Positions 1-8,312 of a DNA stretch of 25,593 bases are shown here, piece by piece; within the stretch, counting starts at the first letter, position 1, and each line of letters opens with the position of its first letter. The notes under the pieces are model-generated. The model had not been told where the DNA came from. It worked only from the letters and a program-made list of their open reading frames with translations, and ran no database searches. Location of the stretch: NCBI GenBank assembly GCA_003427395.1, contig BFEA01000124.1, positions 2,973,770-2,999,362 on the forward strand, in the 5' to 3' direction. Both the position numbers and the translations under genes were made by a program. The stretch is from Chara braunii. Lineage: Eukaryota > Streptophyta > Charophyceae > Charales > Characeae.

Positions 1-280
1 CTATCGTTCCCTTGCTGCCTTATGCTGTTTGCCTGCCCATCTGCCTACCCACACTGGTGTGCGCTGTTGCTGGATGACTGTTTGCCTCTATCTGTTGTTG
101 TTTGACTTGCTATCGTTCCCTTGCTGCCTTATGCTGTTTGCCTGCCCATCTGCCTACCCTATGCCTTTCACGGGGTGTGCGTTGTTGCCGGATGACTACT
201 TGCCTGTTTCTGTCGAGATTCGAGAACCCAATCTGTGTGGAATGGTTAGCTCGTTTTCAATTGAGTGATGGGTCATGATG
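1..280. repeat. CT/TG-rich sequence with a 50-bp direct repeat
   Basis: Positions 1-50 recur exactly at 110-159, a 109-bp offset, so this is about one and a half units of a short tandem repeat. The composition (TTGCCT, CTGCC words) resembles the sequence just downstream of the hammerhead ribozyme at 5901-5956, so it may be the 3' part of another unit of the same large repeat. The short open frames here are low-complexity and I do not consider them genes. The first edge is the window boundary. Confidence 0.7.
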
Positions 281-364
281 AGTATCTGGCCCGAAGCAAT
301 GTGACGATGGATGGAGTGTACCTTAGGTGCACTGAAGCTAATTGCTATATGTGTTCACACACAT

Positions 365-950
365 CATCACTTACACATAATCAGTTTTATGCCTGCCAGT
401 CTTTCTCCTGTTGTCTGTCCTCCCTATGATTTTTTCTAAGTACTTTTTTTTTGTGCCGAACTGGACGCCCTTAAGTAGTGCCAAACAGTCGGCGGTTCCT
501 CGTTTGGAGTGCCTACTGCACTCTGAGGGGGGACACTCGGTTCGTGATGTCTGTGTTGCCTATGGGTGATGAACGATGCTCATCGGAGTGACTCCTTTGC
601 TGCATGGTTGCTGAGCTTCTGGTCCACCCGCCCTGTCGTACATTGCAGTGTTGTTGCCTTGCTTGTGTTGCCTTTGTGCTTCACTACATGGTTGCTGTGC
701 TGTTCATCCGCCATCCGCTTGCTGTGTAGTTCCTTGCAGTCGTTTTAGCTGAGTTGCCTCTACTGCATTGCCTGGTGCTCCACAGGGTCGCTGCCTGCTG
801 CTCTGTTCCACTTGGGGACAGTCTGCCTTCACCATGGGTCAAATTGTTCATGACTCAAAACCAGCCAATACGGAGACTCCACAGATTGTTGAGGGTTCAG
901 CCTCTTGATGAGTCGGTGCAACTCCGATGAAACAATCTATCATCAGTTTT
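365..950 (+). repeat. Hammerhead-containing repeat region, copy 1
   Basis: This stretch aligns along its length with 5150-5985. Shared landmarks are the word AAGTAGTGCCAAACAGTC, a run of six Gs after a CACTCT word, the GGGTGATGA word, the CTTCACTACA-GGTTGC words, the CTTGGGGACA word, and finally the ribozyme. It contains no credible protein frame. By comparison with copy 2 it has point changes and several small indels, so both copies have drifted. The region starts near a small CA-rich patch (about 355-390), as copy 2 does, which suggests CA tracts mark the junctions of the larger unit. Confidence 0.8.
883..938 (+). ncRNA. Hammerhead ribozyme, type III, decayed copy
   Basis: The layout matches the intact copy at 5901-5956: stem III AGATTG (883-888) pairs with CAATCT (933-938), stem I GAGG (891-894) pairs with CCTC (901-904), and stem II is 912-916 with 924-928 around loop TGCAACT. 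The core GAAA (929-932) is intact. Two core positions differ. The conserved CUGAUGA box reads TTGATGA (905-911), so the catalytic-core C3 is U. The cleavage triplet is GTT instead of GTC. The last pair of stem II is G-U instead of G-C. From known hammerhead chemistry, C3 pairs with G8, so self-cleavage is probably weak or absent. The pairing arms are unchanged, so the identification is secure. Confidence 0.85.
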
Positions 951-1183
951 TATGTTTTTCGCTTCGTGTTTTTTGCTACTTGTTCTTTTGTCTGCCTTGT
1001 TGCCCTGTTGCCTTCTCGCTTCTTGACTTCCTGTCCGTGGTTTCACCCCAATTATGGGTGCTTTGATTTCACCCGGTGTATGGATTGTTCTGTGCAAAGG
1101 TGTTGTGGTCTTTCTTCTTAGGCAATCATATATGCATACCCGGTTATGCTGCTTGCCGCGTTCACGGGGTTCTGTTTATTTCA
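951..1183 (+). other. Sequence between ribozyme copy 1 and the CA tract
   Basis: A T/CT-rich stretch resembling in composition the sequence after ribozyme copy 2. It is technically open in the frame that later encodes the RING-like protein, but its codons look like chance. I see no start context or homology that would make it part of that protein. Confidence 0.5.
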
Positions 1184-1222
1184 ACACACACACACACACA
1201 CACACACAGACACACACACACA

Positions 1223-1269
<47 letters not shown>

Positions 1270-1281
1270 TCACACACACAC
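1184..1281 (+). repeat. (CA)n microsatellite at the 5' border of the RING-like module
   Basis: About 98 bp of CA dinucleotides with a few interruptions (AGA, CCC, ATT). It is read as Thr-His repeats in the frame of the following gene. Alignment with the second coding copy shows that homology between the copies begins directly after this tract, at the GTGGAC word. The tract therefore marks a breakpoint where the N-terminal part of the coding module was lost. Confidence 0.95.
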
Positions 1282-1980
1282 GTGGACTATCCCCGGTGCC
1301 ATCACTCTCCACATCCTCTCCTAGCATGTCCCACATGCGGTATTGGTCATACACCTACGGCAACCGCTGACGGATCTCCCTCTTTCTTGTCAAACGAACG
1401 ACGAACACAACAGTCTGAGGAGGGAAATAGACTTCTATATGAACCACCTGCAGAGCGATGTGCTCATAGTTTATCACCACCAGGGCGAAATGTTGTGGAT
1501 CATATCCTGCAGCAGCTGAATGCCCTTGCGGTGGACCGATCCTCCCTGTCGTCCTCTGCCCATAGAGAAGGAAAACATACTGAGGAAGCCCAAGAAAGAT
1601 GCTCCATGCCGTTTTGTGATGACCTGACGGAGATTCAATTAGCATGTGGTTCACATGCCTTGTGCCGTGAGGATTATGAAGGTATAGTCCATGCGAGTTT
1701 TTGCTTCCATACGTACGATGACAGTCAGTACTGTACTTATATACGGCACCCCGACATGTCATGTCCAATTTGTAGACAGGGGATGGAACGGCAATGCCTT
1801 TATAATTGCGGTCGACATGCCTCTGTGTTCCTAGCATGTACGAGCCACGTAGCCTGTGACATCTGTCTGCGCCGTGCCATTCGATGCAGCAACTGTGACT
1901 GCAAAAATTGGATGCGGTGCTTCCATAGTCCACACCCGAACCGGTCCTGTCCGGTCTGTAGGGGTGGCCACTCGCCATAG
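1282..1980 (+). CDS. RING-like zinc-finger protein, 5'-truncated copy 1
   Basis: An uninterrupted frame of 232 codons ending in TAG at 1978-1980. No start codon can be assigned: the frame stays open upstream through the CA tract to an ATG at 1054, but homology to the second copy starts at 1282. It opens with the end of one RING (CPTC near 1320). After a ~90-residue linker comes a RING-like module with Cys-x4-Cys from 1600, Cys-x2-His-x2-Cys and a closing CPIC. A second RING-like module starts at 1795: Cys-x3-Cys, then Cys-x2-His-x2-Cys-x2-Cys, then CPVC near the end. The last is the most canonical C3HC4 pattern. RING domains usually act as ubiquitin E3 ligases; activity here is inferred from metal ligands only. 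It could be a partial gene, a last exon, or cargo of a mobile element. Confidence 0.72.
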   Translation: MDYPRCHHSPHPLLACPTCGIGHTPTATADGSPSFLSNERRTQQSEEGNRLLYEPPAERCAHSLSPPGRNVVDHILQQLNALAVDRSSLSSSAHREGKHTEEAQERCSMPFCDDLTEIQLACGSHALCREDYEGIVHASFCFHTYDDSQYCTYIRHPDMSCPICRQGMERQCLYNCGRHASVFLACTSHVACDICLRRAIRCSNCDCKNWMRCFHSPHPNRSCPVCRGGHSP

Positions 1981-1983
1981 TTA

Positions 1984-2040
1984 GTGTTGTTGTTTTTTTT
2001 TTTTTTTTTNTTTTTTTTTTTTTCTTTTTTCTTTTCTTGC
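1984..2040 (+). repeat. Poly(T) tract with one N
   Basis: A T-rich homopolymer run with an assembly ambiguity at 2010, just after the RING-like stop codon. The second copy has a shorter T-run at the equivalent place (about 4424-4435), so it belongs to the repeated unit. Confidence 0.9.
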
Positions 2041-2728
2041 TAAAGTAGTCTGCTTCAGCGGTGAATATTCAGAAATCTGTGAAACCCATCATACACCTTT
2101 CCCCTGCTCTTTGCATGTCATTACTCTATCCTGCCCTCCACATATTTCCTTCCTTCCTGTTGCCCCTACCTCCCCTGCCCCATACTCCTAGAGAACTCCG
2201 CATTCTATCCCTTACGCTCCACCCTCCCCTCCACTCCCTTTGCACTACTAGCAAATACATACGAATGAGCATCATTAAGACAATAGACGATATGAAGATC
2301 AGAAATGAAATGAACGGAAGTATGAAGATGAAGGACGGACACAAAGACTGTATAAGCTGAAAATCTGAAAGTGAAATGAATTTGAGTATGAAGCTCTGAA
2401 GAGATGCACTGGAGCATACCTTCCCTTTTACTCTGCCTCCTGAAATAACGTGCAAGTGGGCCGTGAAGGCACACGGGGATGTGGGCAGCTGCCGCTCGAC
2501 CACAATTAACGTGGGCAGCCTTGTGCGTAAGAGGCACAGTAAAAGGGGAGCTGCAAGAACAATGAAAGGGGTACCCCAAGGACAACCAAAAAACTGTCTA
2601 ATTATAAAATTGCTTTAATATGTTGGACATCTCAAANGCTCTCGTTGTCTGCAATAGGACAAAGANTGCTTTGATTCTGAATCTATTCACCTGGGTGGAA
2701 TTGAGGCTGTTGTGGTGAAAATCTAAAA
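2041..2728 (+). repeat. 'Tail' of the large repeat unit, copy 1
   Basis: This aligns with 4446-5150. Shared words include GCGGTGAAT near the start, CATACACCT, TCCACCCTCCCCTCCACTCC, AATGAGCATC, ATATGAAGAT, GGGGAGCTGCAAGAAC and GGGTGGAATTG near the end. Both strands have open frames of 60-126 codons, but these shift between the copies, so I read the tail as non-coding: 3' UTR or spacer. Confidence 0.8.
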
Positions 2729-2752
2729 CACACACACACACATACACACACA
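2729..2752 (+). repeat. (CA)n microsatellite at the border of coding module 2
   Basis: A short CA tract, interrupted once by TA, ending in CAG directly before the Josephin-like coding sequence. This repeats the arrangement seen at 1184-1281, where a CA tract also joins non-coding sequence to coding sequence. The terminal CAG could act as a splice acceptor, so an intron boundary is an alternative to a rearrangement breakpoint. Confidence 0.9.
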
Positions 2753-4161
2753 GAGCACCGTGCCGTCTGCCCAGAGGANGACAACNNTGCACCTGGTGTG
2801 GACATAGAAGTCCTGGCTATGGCATTTATGGGTAGGCGACTGCAATTCCAGCCTGCTNCGCAAAACAACATGCCAGGCAGGGATCCGGATATTGGGGCAT
2901 ATATCTTATATTGTCCAGGTCATTTCAGTGCTCTTAACTTTGCAGATAATTGATGGACCCTATGGGACAATGGCGGTAGGGTGCACACAGCGGGAAATAT
3001 TAACTCTTTCTATCGCCAAGTGCTGGAGGATCACTCAGGCTGGCTCGTCCATCAGGAACAGTATGTCGATGAGCACTTGCAAGCACTGCACCCCTGGAGA
3101 GCAATCTGGCTGATACTACCACAAACAGTGAAAGGACCTCTCTAGAGGATGGTGGTTGTGCCCTGTGCCCTCCCGTTGTGTTGTCACACAGATGCAGTTC
3201 GGTTGGCATGTACACGGCATAGCCTCTGCTCTGAACGCGATGAAGGGATGGTCACTGCTAGCCTCTCACACGAAAACTGTGATCCCCTGTCCAGTGGTCA
3301 TCCCCCGCAGCCCCTGATTACTTGCCCAGCATGCTGTTGTGGCCTTCATCTTCCATGCTTAAATAACTGTGCACGTCAGCCTTCCATACCAATGACATGT
3401 CAGCAGCATGCCATGTGTCGTCAATGCTACCAGGAAACTGTCATAGAAAGTATGTGACTTTACTGTGTGGACCATCCCCGGTGCCATCACCCTCCTTATC
3501 CTCTCCTAGCATGTCCCATATGCGGTGTTGCTCATACACCTATGGCAACTGCTCATGGATCTCCCACTTTCTTGCCAGACGAACGACAGACACAGCAGTC
3601 CGAGGAGGAAAATAGACTTTTATATGAACCACCGGCAGAGCAATGTGCTCATAGTTTATCACCACCAGGGCGAGCTGTTGCGTAACAAATCCTACAGCAG
3701 CTGAACGCCCTTGCTTTGAGCCGATCCTCCCTGTTGTTGTCTGCCCATAGAAAACAAATAAATACTGAGGAATCCCAAGAAAGATGCTTCATGCCGCTTT
3801 GTGATCACCCGCCGGAGATTCAACTATCATGTGGTTCACATGCCTTGTGCCGTGAGGATGATGAATGGATAGTCCATGCGAGTTTTTGCCTCCATACGCA
3901 CGCCGACAGTCAGTACTGTACTCATGTACGACACCCTGACATGTCACGCCCAATTTGTAGCCGGGCTGGAACATCAATGCCTCTATAATTGCGGTCGACG
4001 TGCCTGTTTTCCTAGCATGCCGGAGCCACGTAGCCTGTGACATCTTTCTATGCCGGCCATTTGATGCAGCAACTATGACTGCGAAAATTGGATGGCGGTG
4101 CTTCCATAGTCCACACCGGAACCGGTCCTGTCCGGTCTGTAGGGGTGGCCACTTGCCGTAG
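2750..4161 (+). pseudogene. Josephin-like plus four RING-like fingers, copy 2, broken
   Basis: One reading frame runs from 2750 to about 3960, interrupted only by stops at 2951 (TGA), 3143 (TAG), 3455 (TGA) and 3683 (TAA). The first part resembles the C-terminal half of the Josephin deubiquitinase fold: a VDIEVL helix-like start (2798), a hydrophobic strand, Gly-His-Phe (His 2921-2923), then Trp-x-Leu-Trp-Asp-Asn (Asp 2966-2968), fitting the catalytic His and Asn/Asp. The half with the catalytic Cys is absent. RING-like modules follow at 3164-3337, 3356-3523, 3785-3958 and about 3976-4140. The third has Arg for the first Cys of its CPIC pair. From about 3960 a 1-bp loss and further indels break the frame relative to copy 1. 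The RING calls are firm. The Josephin call rests on motif spacing and is moderate. Confidence 0.68.
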
Positions 4162-4400
4162 AACAACAGTTTCGTCAAAACGGACATTTTATATTTTTGG
4201 AACGGAATTGAAACCCACTTATTTTGCCCTGAAAATGTTACCATTTTAGCTCCTTAGGGTCTGCCTTGGATGCACCTGAACTTGAGTAAAGTCCAAATGG
4301 ATCCTCGGGAGATTAGCAAGGATAATTTTTGGGTCAAACAAGTGAGTTTCAATTTCGTTCAAAACATATAAATTGTCCGGTTTGACGAAATCGCTGTTCC
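4161..4400. mobile_element. MITE with ~75-bp terminal inverted repeats
   Basis: The left arm begins GAACAACAGTTTCGTCAAAA at 4161. The right arm, read in reverse complement from 4400, begins GGAACAGCGATTTCGTCAAA. The arms stay alignable for about 75 bp, through a GAAAC-CACTT word and a CCC-AAAAT word, at roughly 75-80% identity, and flank a ~90-bp centre. There is no protein frame. Copy 1 of the coding module lacks this insert at the equivalent place, so the insertion came after the duplication. A target-site duplication is not clear. Confidence 0.82.
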
Positions 4401-4445
4401 GGGCATTAACTGCTCAACCAAACTTTTTTTTTTTTGGCAATCCTC
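4401..4445. repeat. T-run between MITE and tail copy 2
   Basis: A short sequence with a T-run that matches, in shortened form, the poly(T) after coding copy 1. Confidence 0.5.
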
Positions 4446-5150
4446 TGCCATTCCAGAGTAGTCTATTCTAGCGGTGAATGTTTAGAATTATGTGAAGTTC
4501 GTCATACACCTCTCCCCTGCCCTTTGCATGTCATACTCTGTCCTGCCCTTCACATATTTCTTTCCCTTTGCGCCCCCCCCCCCCTGCCCCATACTCCTGT
4601 AGAACTCTGCCTCCTATCCCTTTCCCTCCACCCTCCCCTCCACTCCGTTTGTGCTACTAACAAATATATAGGAATGAGCATCGTTAAGAGAACAGACGAT
4701 ATGAAGATTCAAAATGAAATGAATGGAAGTATCAAGATGAAGGACAGACACAAAGACTAAGTATAAGCTGAAGATCTGGAGTGAAATGAACAGGAGTATG
4801 AAGGTTTGGACAGAAATGCACAAGAGCATACCCTCCGTTTTACTCTGCCTCTTGAAATAACATGCAAGTGGGCCATGAAGGCATATGGGGATGCGGGCAG
4901 CCGCCGCTCAACCACAATCAACCTGGGCAGCCTTGTACGAAGAGGCACAGTAAAAGGGGAGCTGCAAGAACAAATGGAAGGGGTACCCCAAGAACGACCA
5001 CGAAACTGTCTAATTATGAAATTGCTTTAAAATGTTGGACTGTCTCATCTCAAATGCTCTCGTTGTCTGCAATAGGACAAAGACTGCTTTGATTCTGAAT
5101 CTATTCATCTGGGTGGAATTGGGGCTGTTGTGGGGAAAATCTGTAACACA
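4446..5150 (+). repeat. 'Tail' of the large repeat unit, copy 2
   Basis: Second copy of the 2041-2728 sequence, with point changes and a C-run near 4570. Unlike copy 1, it continues directly into a hammerhead-containing region instead of a coding module. This gives the fuller order of the unit: coding module, tail, ribozyme region. Confidence 0.8.
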
Positions 5151-5985
5151 CTTACAATCAGTTTTATGTATGTCTGTCTTCCCCCTGTTGTTTGTCTTTC
5201 CTCTTTGAATCCCTGTTGTTTGTCTTTCCTCGTCCCCTGTTGTTTCTCTTTCCTCTGAATCTTAAAAAGTACTTTTGTGTGCCTAACTGAGCATCTTTAA
5301 GTAGTGCCAAACAGTCAGTCATTCCTTGTNTGGAGTGCCTGCAGCACTCTTAGGGGGGCCGCTTGGTTCGGGATGTGTTGCCTGNGGGTGATGACGGATG
5401 CTCGTCAGAGTGTTCCCCTGGCTCAGTGGGTGGTGGGAACCAATAGTCTGCGGGGTTCAATCGTGATGTGAGTAGGTCATGTGCCGCTTTGCTCCGTGTT
5501 GGATGTGTCGAGTGCCTCGTCTGAGCTCCTCTGCTGCCTTGCGGCCCGTGTTTGTTGCTTCCGTGCATTGCAGGTTGGTTGCCTTGTTGCTGTTGCCTTG
5601 TGCTTCACTGCACGGTTGCCGAGCTGCTGGTCCGCTTGCCCTGTTGTCCCTTGCAGTCTGGTTGCCTTGTTTGTGTGGCCTTGTGCTTCACTACACGGTT
5701 GCCGTGTTGTACATCCGTCATCTGCTTACCGTGTCGTTCCTTGCAGTCGTTTTTTGGCGCTGTGCAGCCGTGTTGCCTCTACTGCGTTGCCTGGTGCTCC
5801 GCAGGGTTGCTGCCCTCTGCTGTGTTCCGCTTGGGGACAATCTGCCTTCAACAAGGGTCAAAGGGTTCATGACCCAGACCATCAAATACGGAGATTCCAC
5901 AGATTGTCGAGGGTTGAGCCTCCTGATGAGTCGGTGCAACTCCGACGAAACAATCTTTCATCATCAGCTTTTAATTTATTTTTTT
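5150..5985 (+). repeat. Hammerhead-containing repeat region, copy 2
   Basis: Counterpart of 365-950. It starts at a CA-rich patch, includes an expanded CCTGTTGTTTGTCTTTCC motif (three variants between 5196 and 5255) and two Ns, and ends in the intact hammerhead. Between about 5566 and 5742 it has two imperfect ~85-92-bp tandem units, each beginning at a CTTGCAG/CATTGCAG word and containing CCTTGTGCTTCACT; copy 1 has a less complete version. Long frames of over 200 codons here are Leu/Cys/Val-rich, lie in two overlapping frames and run on past the ribozyme, so I do not call them genes. Confidence 0.8.
5901..5956 (+). ncRNA. Hammerhead ribozyme, type III, core intact
   Basis: All parts of a hammerhead self-cleaving RNA are present in order. 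Stem III AGATTG (5901-5906) pairs with CAATCT (5951-5956). The cleavage triplet is GTC (5906-5908), with cleavage expected after C5908. Stem I is GAGG (5909-5912) with CCTC (5919-5922) around a 6-nt loop. The catalytic box CTGATGA is 5923-5929. Stem II is GTCGG (5930-5934) with CCGAC (5942-5946) around loop TGCAACT. The second core box is GAAA (5947-5950). The RNA ends open at stem III, so this is type III. In plants this type is known from retrozymes; Penelope-like elements also carry hammerheads. No hit on the other strand was seen. Confidence 0.93.
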
Positions 5986-6620
5986 CGGTCTTTGTTTCTT
6001 GCCTTGTGCTGTTTGTCTGCCCACCCTCCTCCCCTCTACCCTCCAGCCTGTCCTTTGCTGTGTTCTTTTCTTCTGGTCGCTTTGCTTTTTTTCGATACTT
6101 GTGGCCTCCCGCCTACCCCATGTGCTTCAGCCTATGTGCTGCCTCATTGTTTGTTCCACCTCTCGTGCCTCTAAGTTCATGTGCCGTGTTGTGGTTTGTC
6201 ATGGTCCTATGGTGCTGGTTTCCTGCCCTTTGCCTCGCTGTCCTTTGCCTTTCCCCCATAATTCTTCTGTTGGTTTGTGAGGTGTTATTGCGTGTGTTCT
6301 GGGACTCCGAGGTGTTATTGCATGTGTTCTGGTCTGTCTGAAAATGGCGTCTGAAGCATTGATGCTACTCTCATCATTGGACATAGTCTTCCCCTACCTT
6401 CCACTGTTGGATGCATCGGTCCCATGTCGAATCCGTGTACTGAAGTTGAAGAGTAGATGCTGCTTGTAGAGTCCGGCTTGGAATTCCCTACCTTCCACTA
6501 CTGGATACGTCTGTCCGGTGCCTATGAACTTTTTTGTCGGCTTTTCGCTGCGGGGAACGTCACTCCTGCTTTGCCTCTTATTCAAGGTGGGCCGACATGG
6601 TTTGTCAGAGCTGTGCCGGT
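5986..6620. other. CT-rich sequence downstream of ribozyme copy 2, with short repeats
   Basis: No supported gene. Two short tandem or direct duplications are visible: GAGGTGTTATTGC-TGTGTTCTGG at 6279-6302 and 6309-6333, and CCCTACCTTCCACT followed by GGAT and a similar ending at about 6392 and 6487. Both indicate local slippage or small duplications. Confidence 0.6.
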
Positions 6621-6775
6621 ATGAGTAATGATGTACTGTGTCTCACGTGCCGTGGAGGACAGACCTCTCAAACTCGCTCTTCAATCAGAGCATAACCACT
6701 ACCTTCCCTTTCCCCAACCACATCAACAGACAAACTATGGGCTGCACACCTGCGCCCTCACGGTAAGGCAATTTG

Positions 6776-7016
6776 TAGGGGGAGGGGACTGGAGGCGAGG
6801 CACAGTAATTGGTCGAGTTGGCATGGTTCGTGATACTACTGGCTGACCCCTGGCCGGTATCGCCCACCTGCAGGCTGGGTGCAGCCCCTGGATGTTCCCT
6901 TGTTGGAGGCCTGAACATGGATGTGGGGGTTATGGGGACCCATGTAATAATGTATAATGAGAGTCCTAAGGCTTTTCAGTCAGGTTCGAGGGTTTATTGA
7001 ATTGGTTGGGCTTCAA
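6776..7016 (+). repeat. Dispersed repeat family R1, forward copy
   Basis: This aligns with the reverse complement of 8313-8590. Shared words in order are TAGGGGGAGGGGA, GAGGCACAGT, GGCTGACCCCTGGCCGGTAT, CGCCCACCTGC, ATGTTCCCT-GTTGGAGGC, GGATGTGG, TTATGGGG and finally GAATTGGTTGGGCTTCAA. No protein frame is conserved. The family is unassigned. A tRNA-derived SINE body is possible because the reverse copy has a tRNA-like head next to it. Confidence 0.78.
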
Positions 7017-7279
7017 CCACGACGGCCTCCGAGCTCTTTTTGCTGAGGGGGAGTAGAACTGTGCGCCAAGCTTTGGCGAAGTGCCAGCGTGACCTTTTTT
7101 TTTTTCCGTTTTGGCTGGTGCGGGCAGCCATTTTGCTCCGGTGGCGCCCAGCCTTTGAAGAATGCGGTATAGGTTACATTTTCTATTTAGACTTTGCCTG
7201 TGAAAGGCAGTGCTGGTTTAAAATAAGTAACCTTTTTTGTTTGTCAAGTGAATTAGGACCTTGCCACACCATCCTGGGG
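7017..7279. other. Unassigned sequence
   Basis: No supported gene, repeat or RNA is visible here. It contains a short T-run (about 7096-7106). Confidence 0.4.
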
Positions 7280-7690
7280 CTAAGGGTCTCACTCCACCAC
7301 TCACCACAGTAACTGTTGCCTTTTGGTGACTAGTATCCTTGCTCCACTACTGACCAGGGCCGTCACGTCAGAAGTCACTTTTCACTTTCTGGTGACTCCG
7401 CCTAGGTGAATACTCACCATGACTCCCTCTTTTGGAGGTGGGGTTGTGGTCCCTCCTCTCCGTCGCCCACTCAAAGTGTTGACTAACTCACCATCCTGGC
7501 CGGTCCCCGCTGGGCCCGGTCGTGTCCCGCGGCCCGTGTGGTGATCTCAAGTTTGGTGAGTGGTGGAGCAATGCGGAGTTTTGGTGAGAAAATGCTCGTG
7601 CGAGTGTTTACTGTGTTGGTGAGAAATTGCCCGCAGTGCGTACTCACCGTGGGAAATCGAGTTTGGTGACTGGTGGAGCGATACCCTAAG
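7280..7690. mobile_element. Element with nested inverted repeats, 411 bp
   Basis: The left end CTAAGGGTCTCACTCCACCA is mirrored at the right end by a sequence ending GGTGGAGCGATACCCTAAG. A second inner pair follows: CTTGCTCCACTACTGACC on the left and GGTGAGTGGTGGAGCAATG on the right. Many half-sites of the form TTGGTGA(C/G) occur inside. This looks like a non-coding DNA transposon derivative. No target-site duplication is obvious. A related GGTGAGTGGTGGAGCGAGG word occurs alone near 11537. Confidence 0.62.
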
Positions 7691-8173
7691 TTCCGTTAGC
7701 AGTTGGCAGGAGCCTGTGCGTACTCAAAACCAAGTGTAAACCCCCACTCGTGGGACTCAGTCCCTGAGTCCGAGAAAAATGGTTAGGGTTGACCAGTGGG
7801 CGCCTTGACGATGCGTATGAAACAATAATTGTGATTTAAAGTGTGCATGGAATAGGTGGGTGAGTTGGGAGTTTTTGGATTGGATGGGTCTGGAGGCTCT
7901 CTCTTTGTAGGTCTATTGAAAGGTTAGCCACCAGCGTGCAGTCTGATGAGCAGTTAATCCCCTGGTTTGAGGGCAATCAATGCTGCTCGTCGGCTACAGT
8001 TCATAACTTGCTCCGCTCTCTGTAATTGGGATGCTGGACCCGGTTTCCAGCTGGTGCAGCTCCCCACCAATAGATCGGAGCCATCTATAACAAAAAAGAA
8101 AAAAAAAGAATAAAAAAGGGAGTGCTCGGGAACATTTAACCTCGTGGAACGTGAAATCCCGTTCAAGAGGCCC
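7691..8173. other. Unassigned sequence
   Basis: No supported gene. Positions 8038-8065 (GGTTTCCAGCTGGTGCAGCT and following) resemble 18250-18285 (GGTTCCAGGCAGGTGCAGCT), so a small dispersed repeat is likely. An A-rich patch lies at 8091-8117. Confidence 0.45.
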
Positions 8174-8265
8174 CGTGACACACTGTGCTCTCGAACCCGC
8201 GGTGCTTGTGGACCTCGGCACACACTGTGCTCCTGACCCGTGGCACTGGTGAACCGGCTGCTGGG
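8174..8265. repeat. 92-bp direct repeat, copy 1
   Basis: This aligns with 8801-8892 in the same orientation. Both contain CTGTGCTCTC-AACCCGCG, a CACTGTGCTCCTGA word and GTGAACCGGCTGCTGGG. Each copy also contains the phrase 'ACTGTGCTC' or a variant twice, about 45 bp apart, hinting at an older internal duplication. Confidence 0.75.
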
Positions 8266-8312
8266 TGGGCGGTTCAGAAGACTTTTTTTTTCTTTCTTGA
8301 AAGGCTAATTCT

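Noticed and set aside
1054-1281. ATG at 1054 as start of the RING-like gene
   Set aside because: Homology to the second copy begins after the CA tract. The intervening peptide is Thr-His repeat plus T-rich translation, so a start here is not supported.
365-5985. A classical plant retrozyme
   Set aside because: Retrozymes are about 0.6-1 kb with two hammerheads in direct repeats around a short non-coding centre. Here the two hammerheads are 5 kb apart with coding sequence between, and no primer-binding site was seen.
5479-6341. Open frames of 231 and 286 codons on the plus strand
   Set aside because: They overlap in two frames, are Leu/Cys/Val/Ser-rich from TTG/CCT-rich DNA, run through the hammerhead motif, and are not kept open in the duplicated copy at 365-950.
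7938-7970. A second CTGATGAG word at about 7939 as a hammerhead
   Set aside because: There is no GAAA box, no stem II, and no pairing flanks around it.
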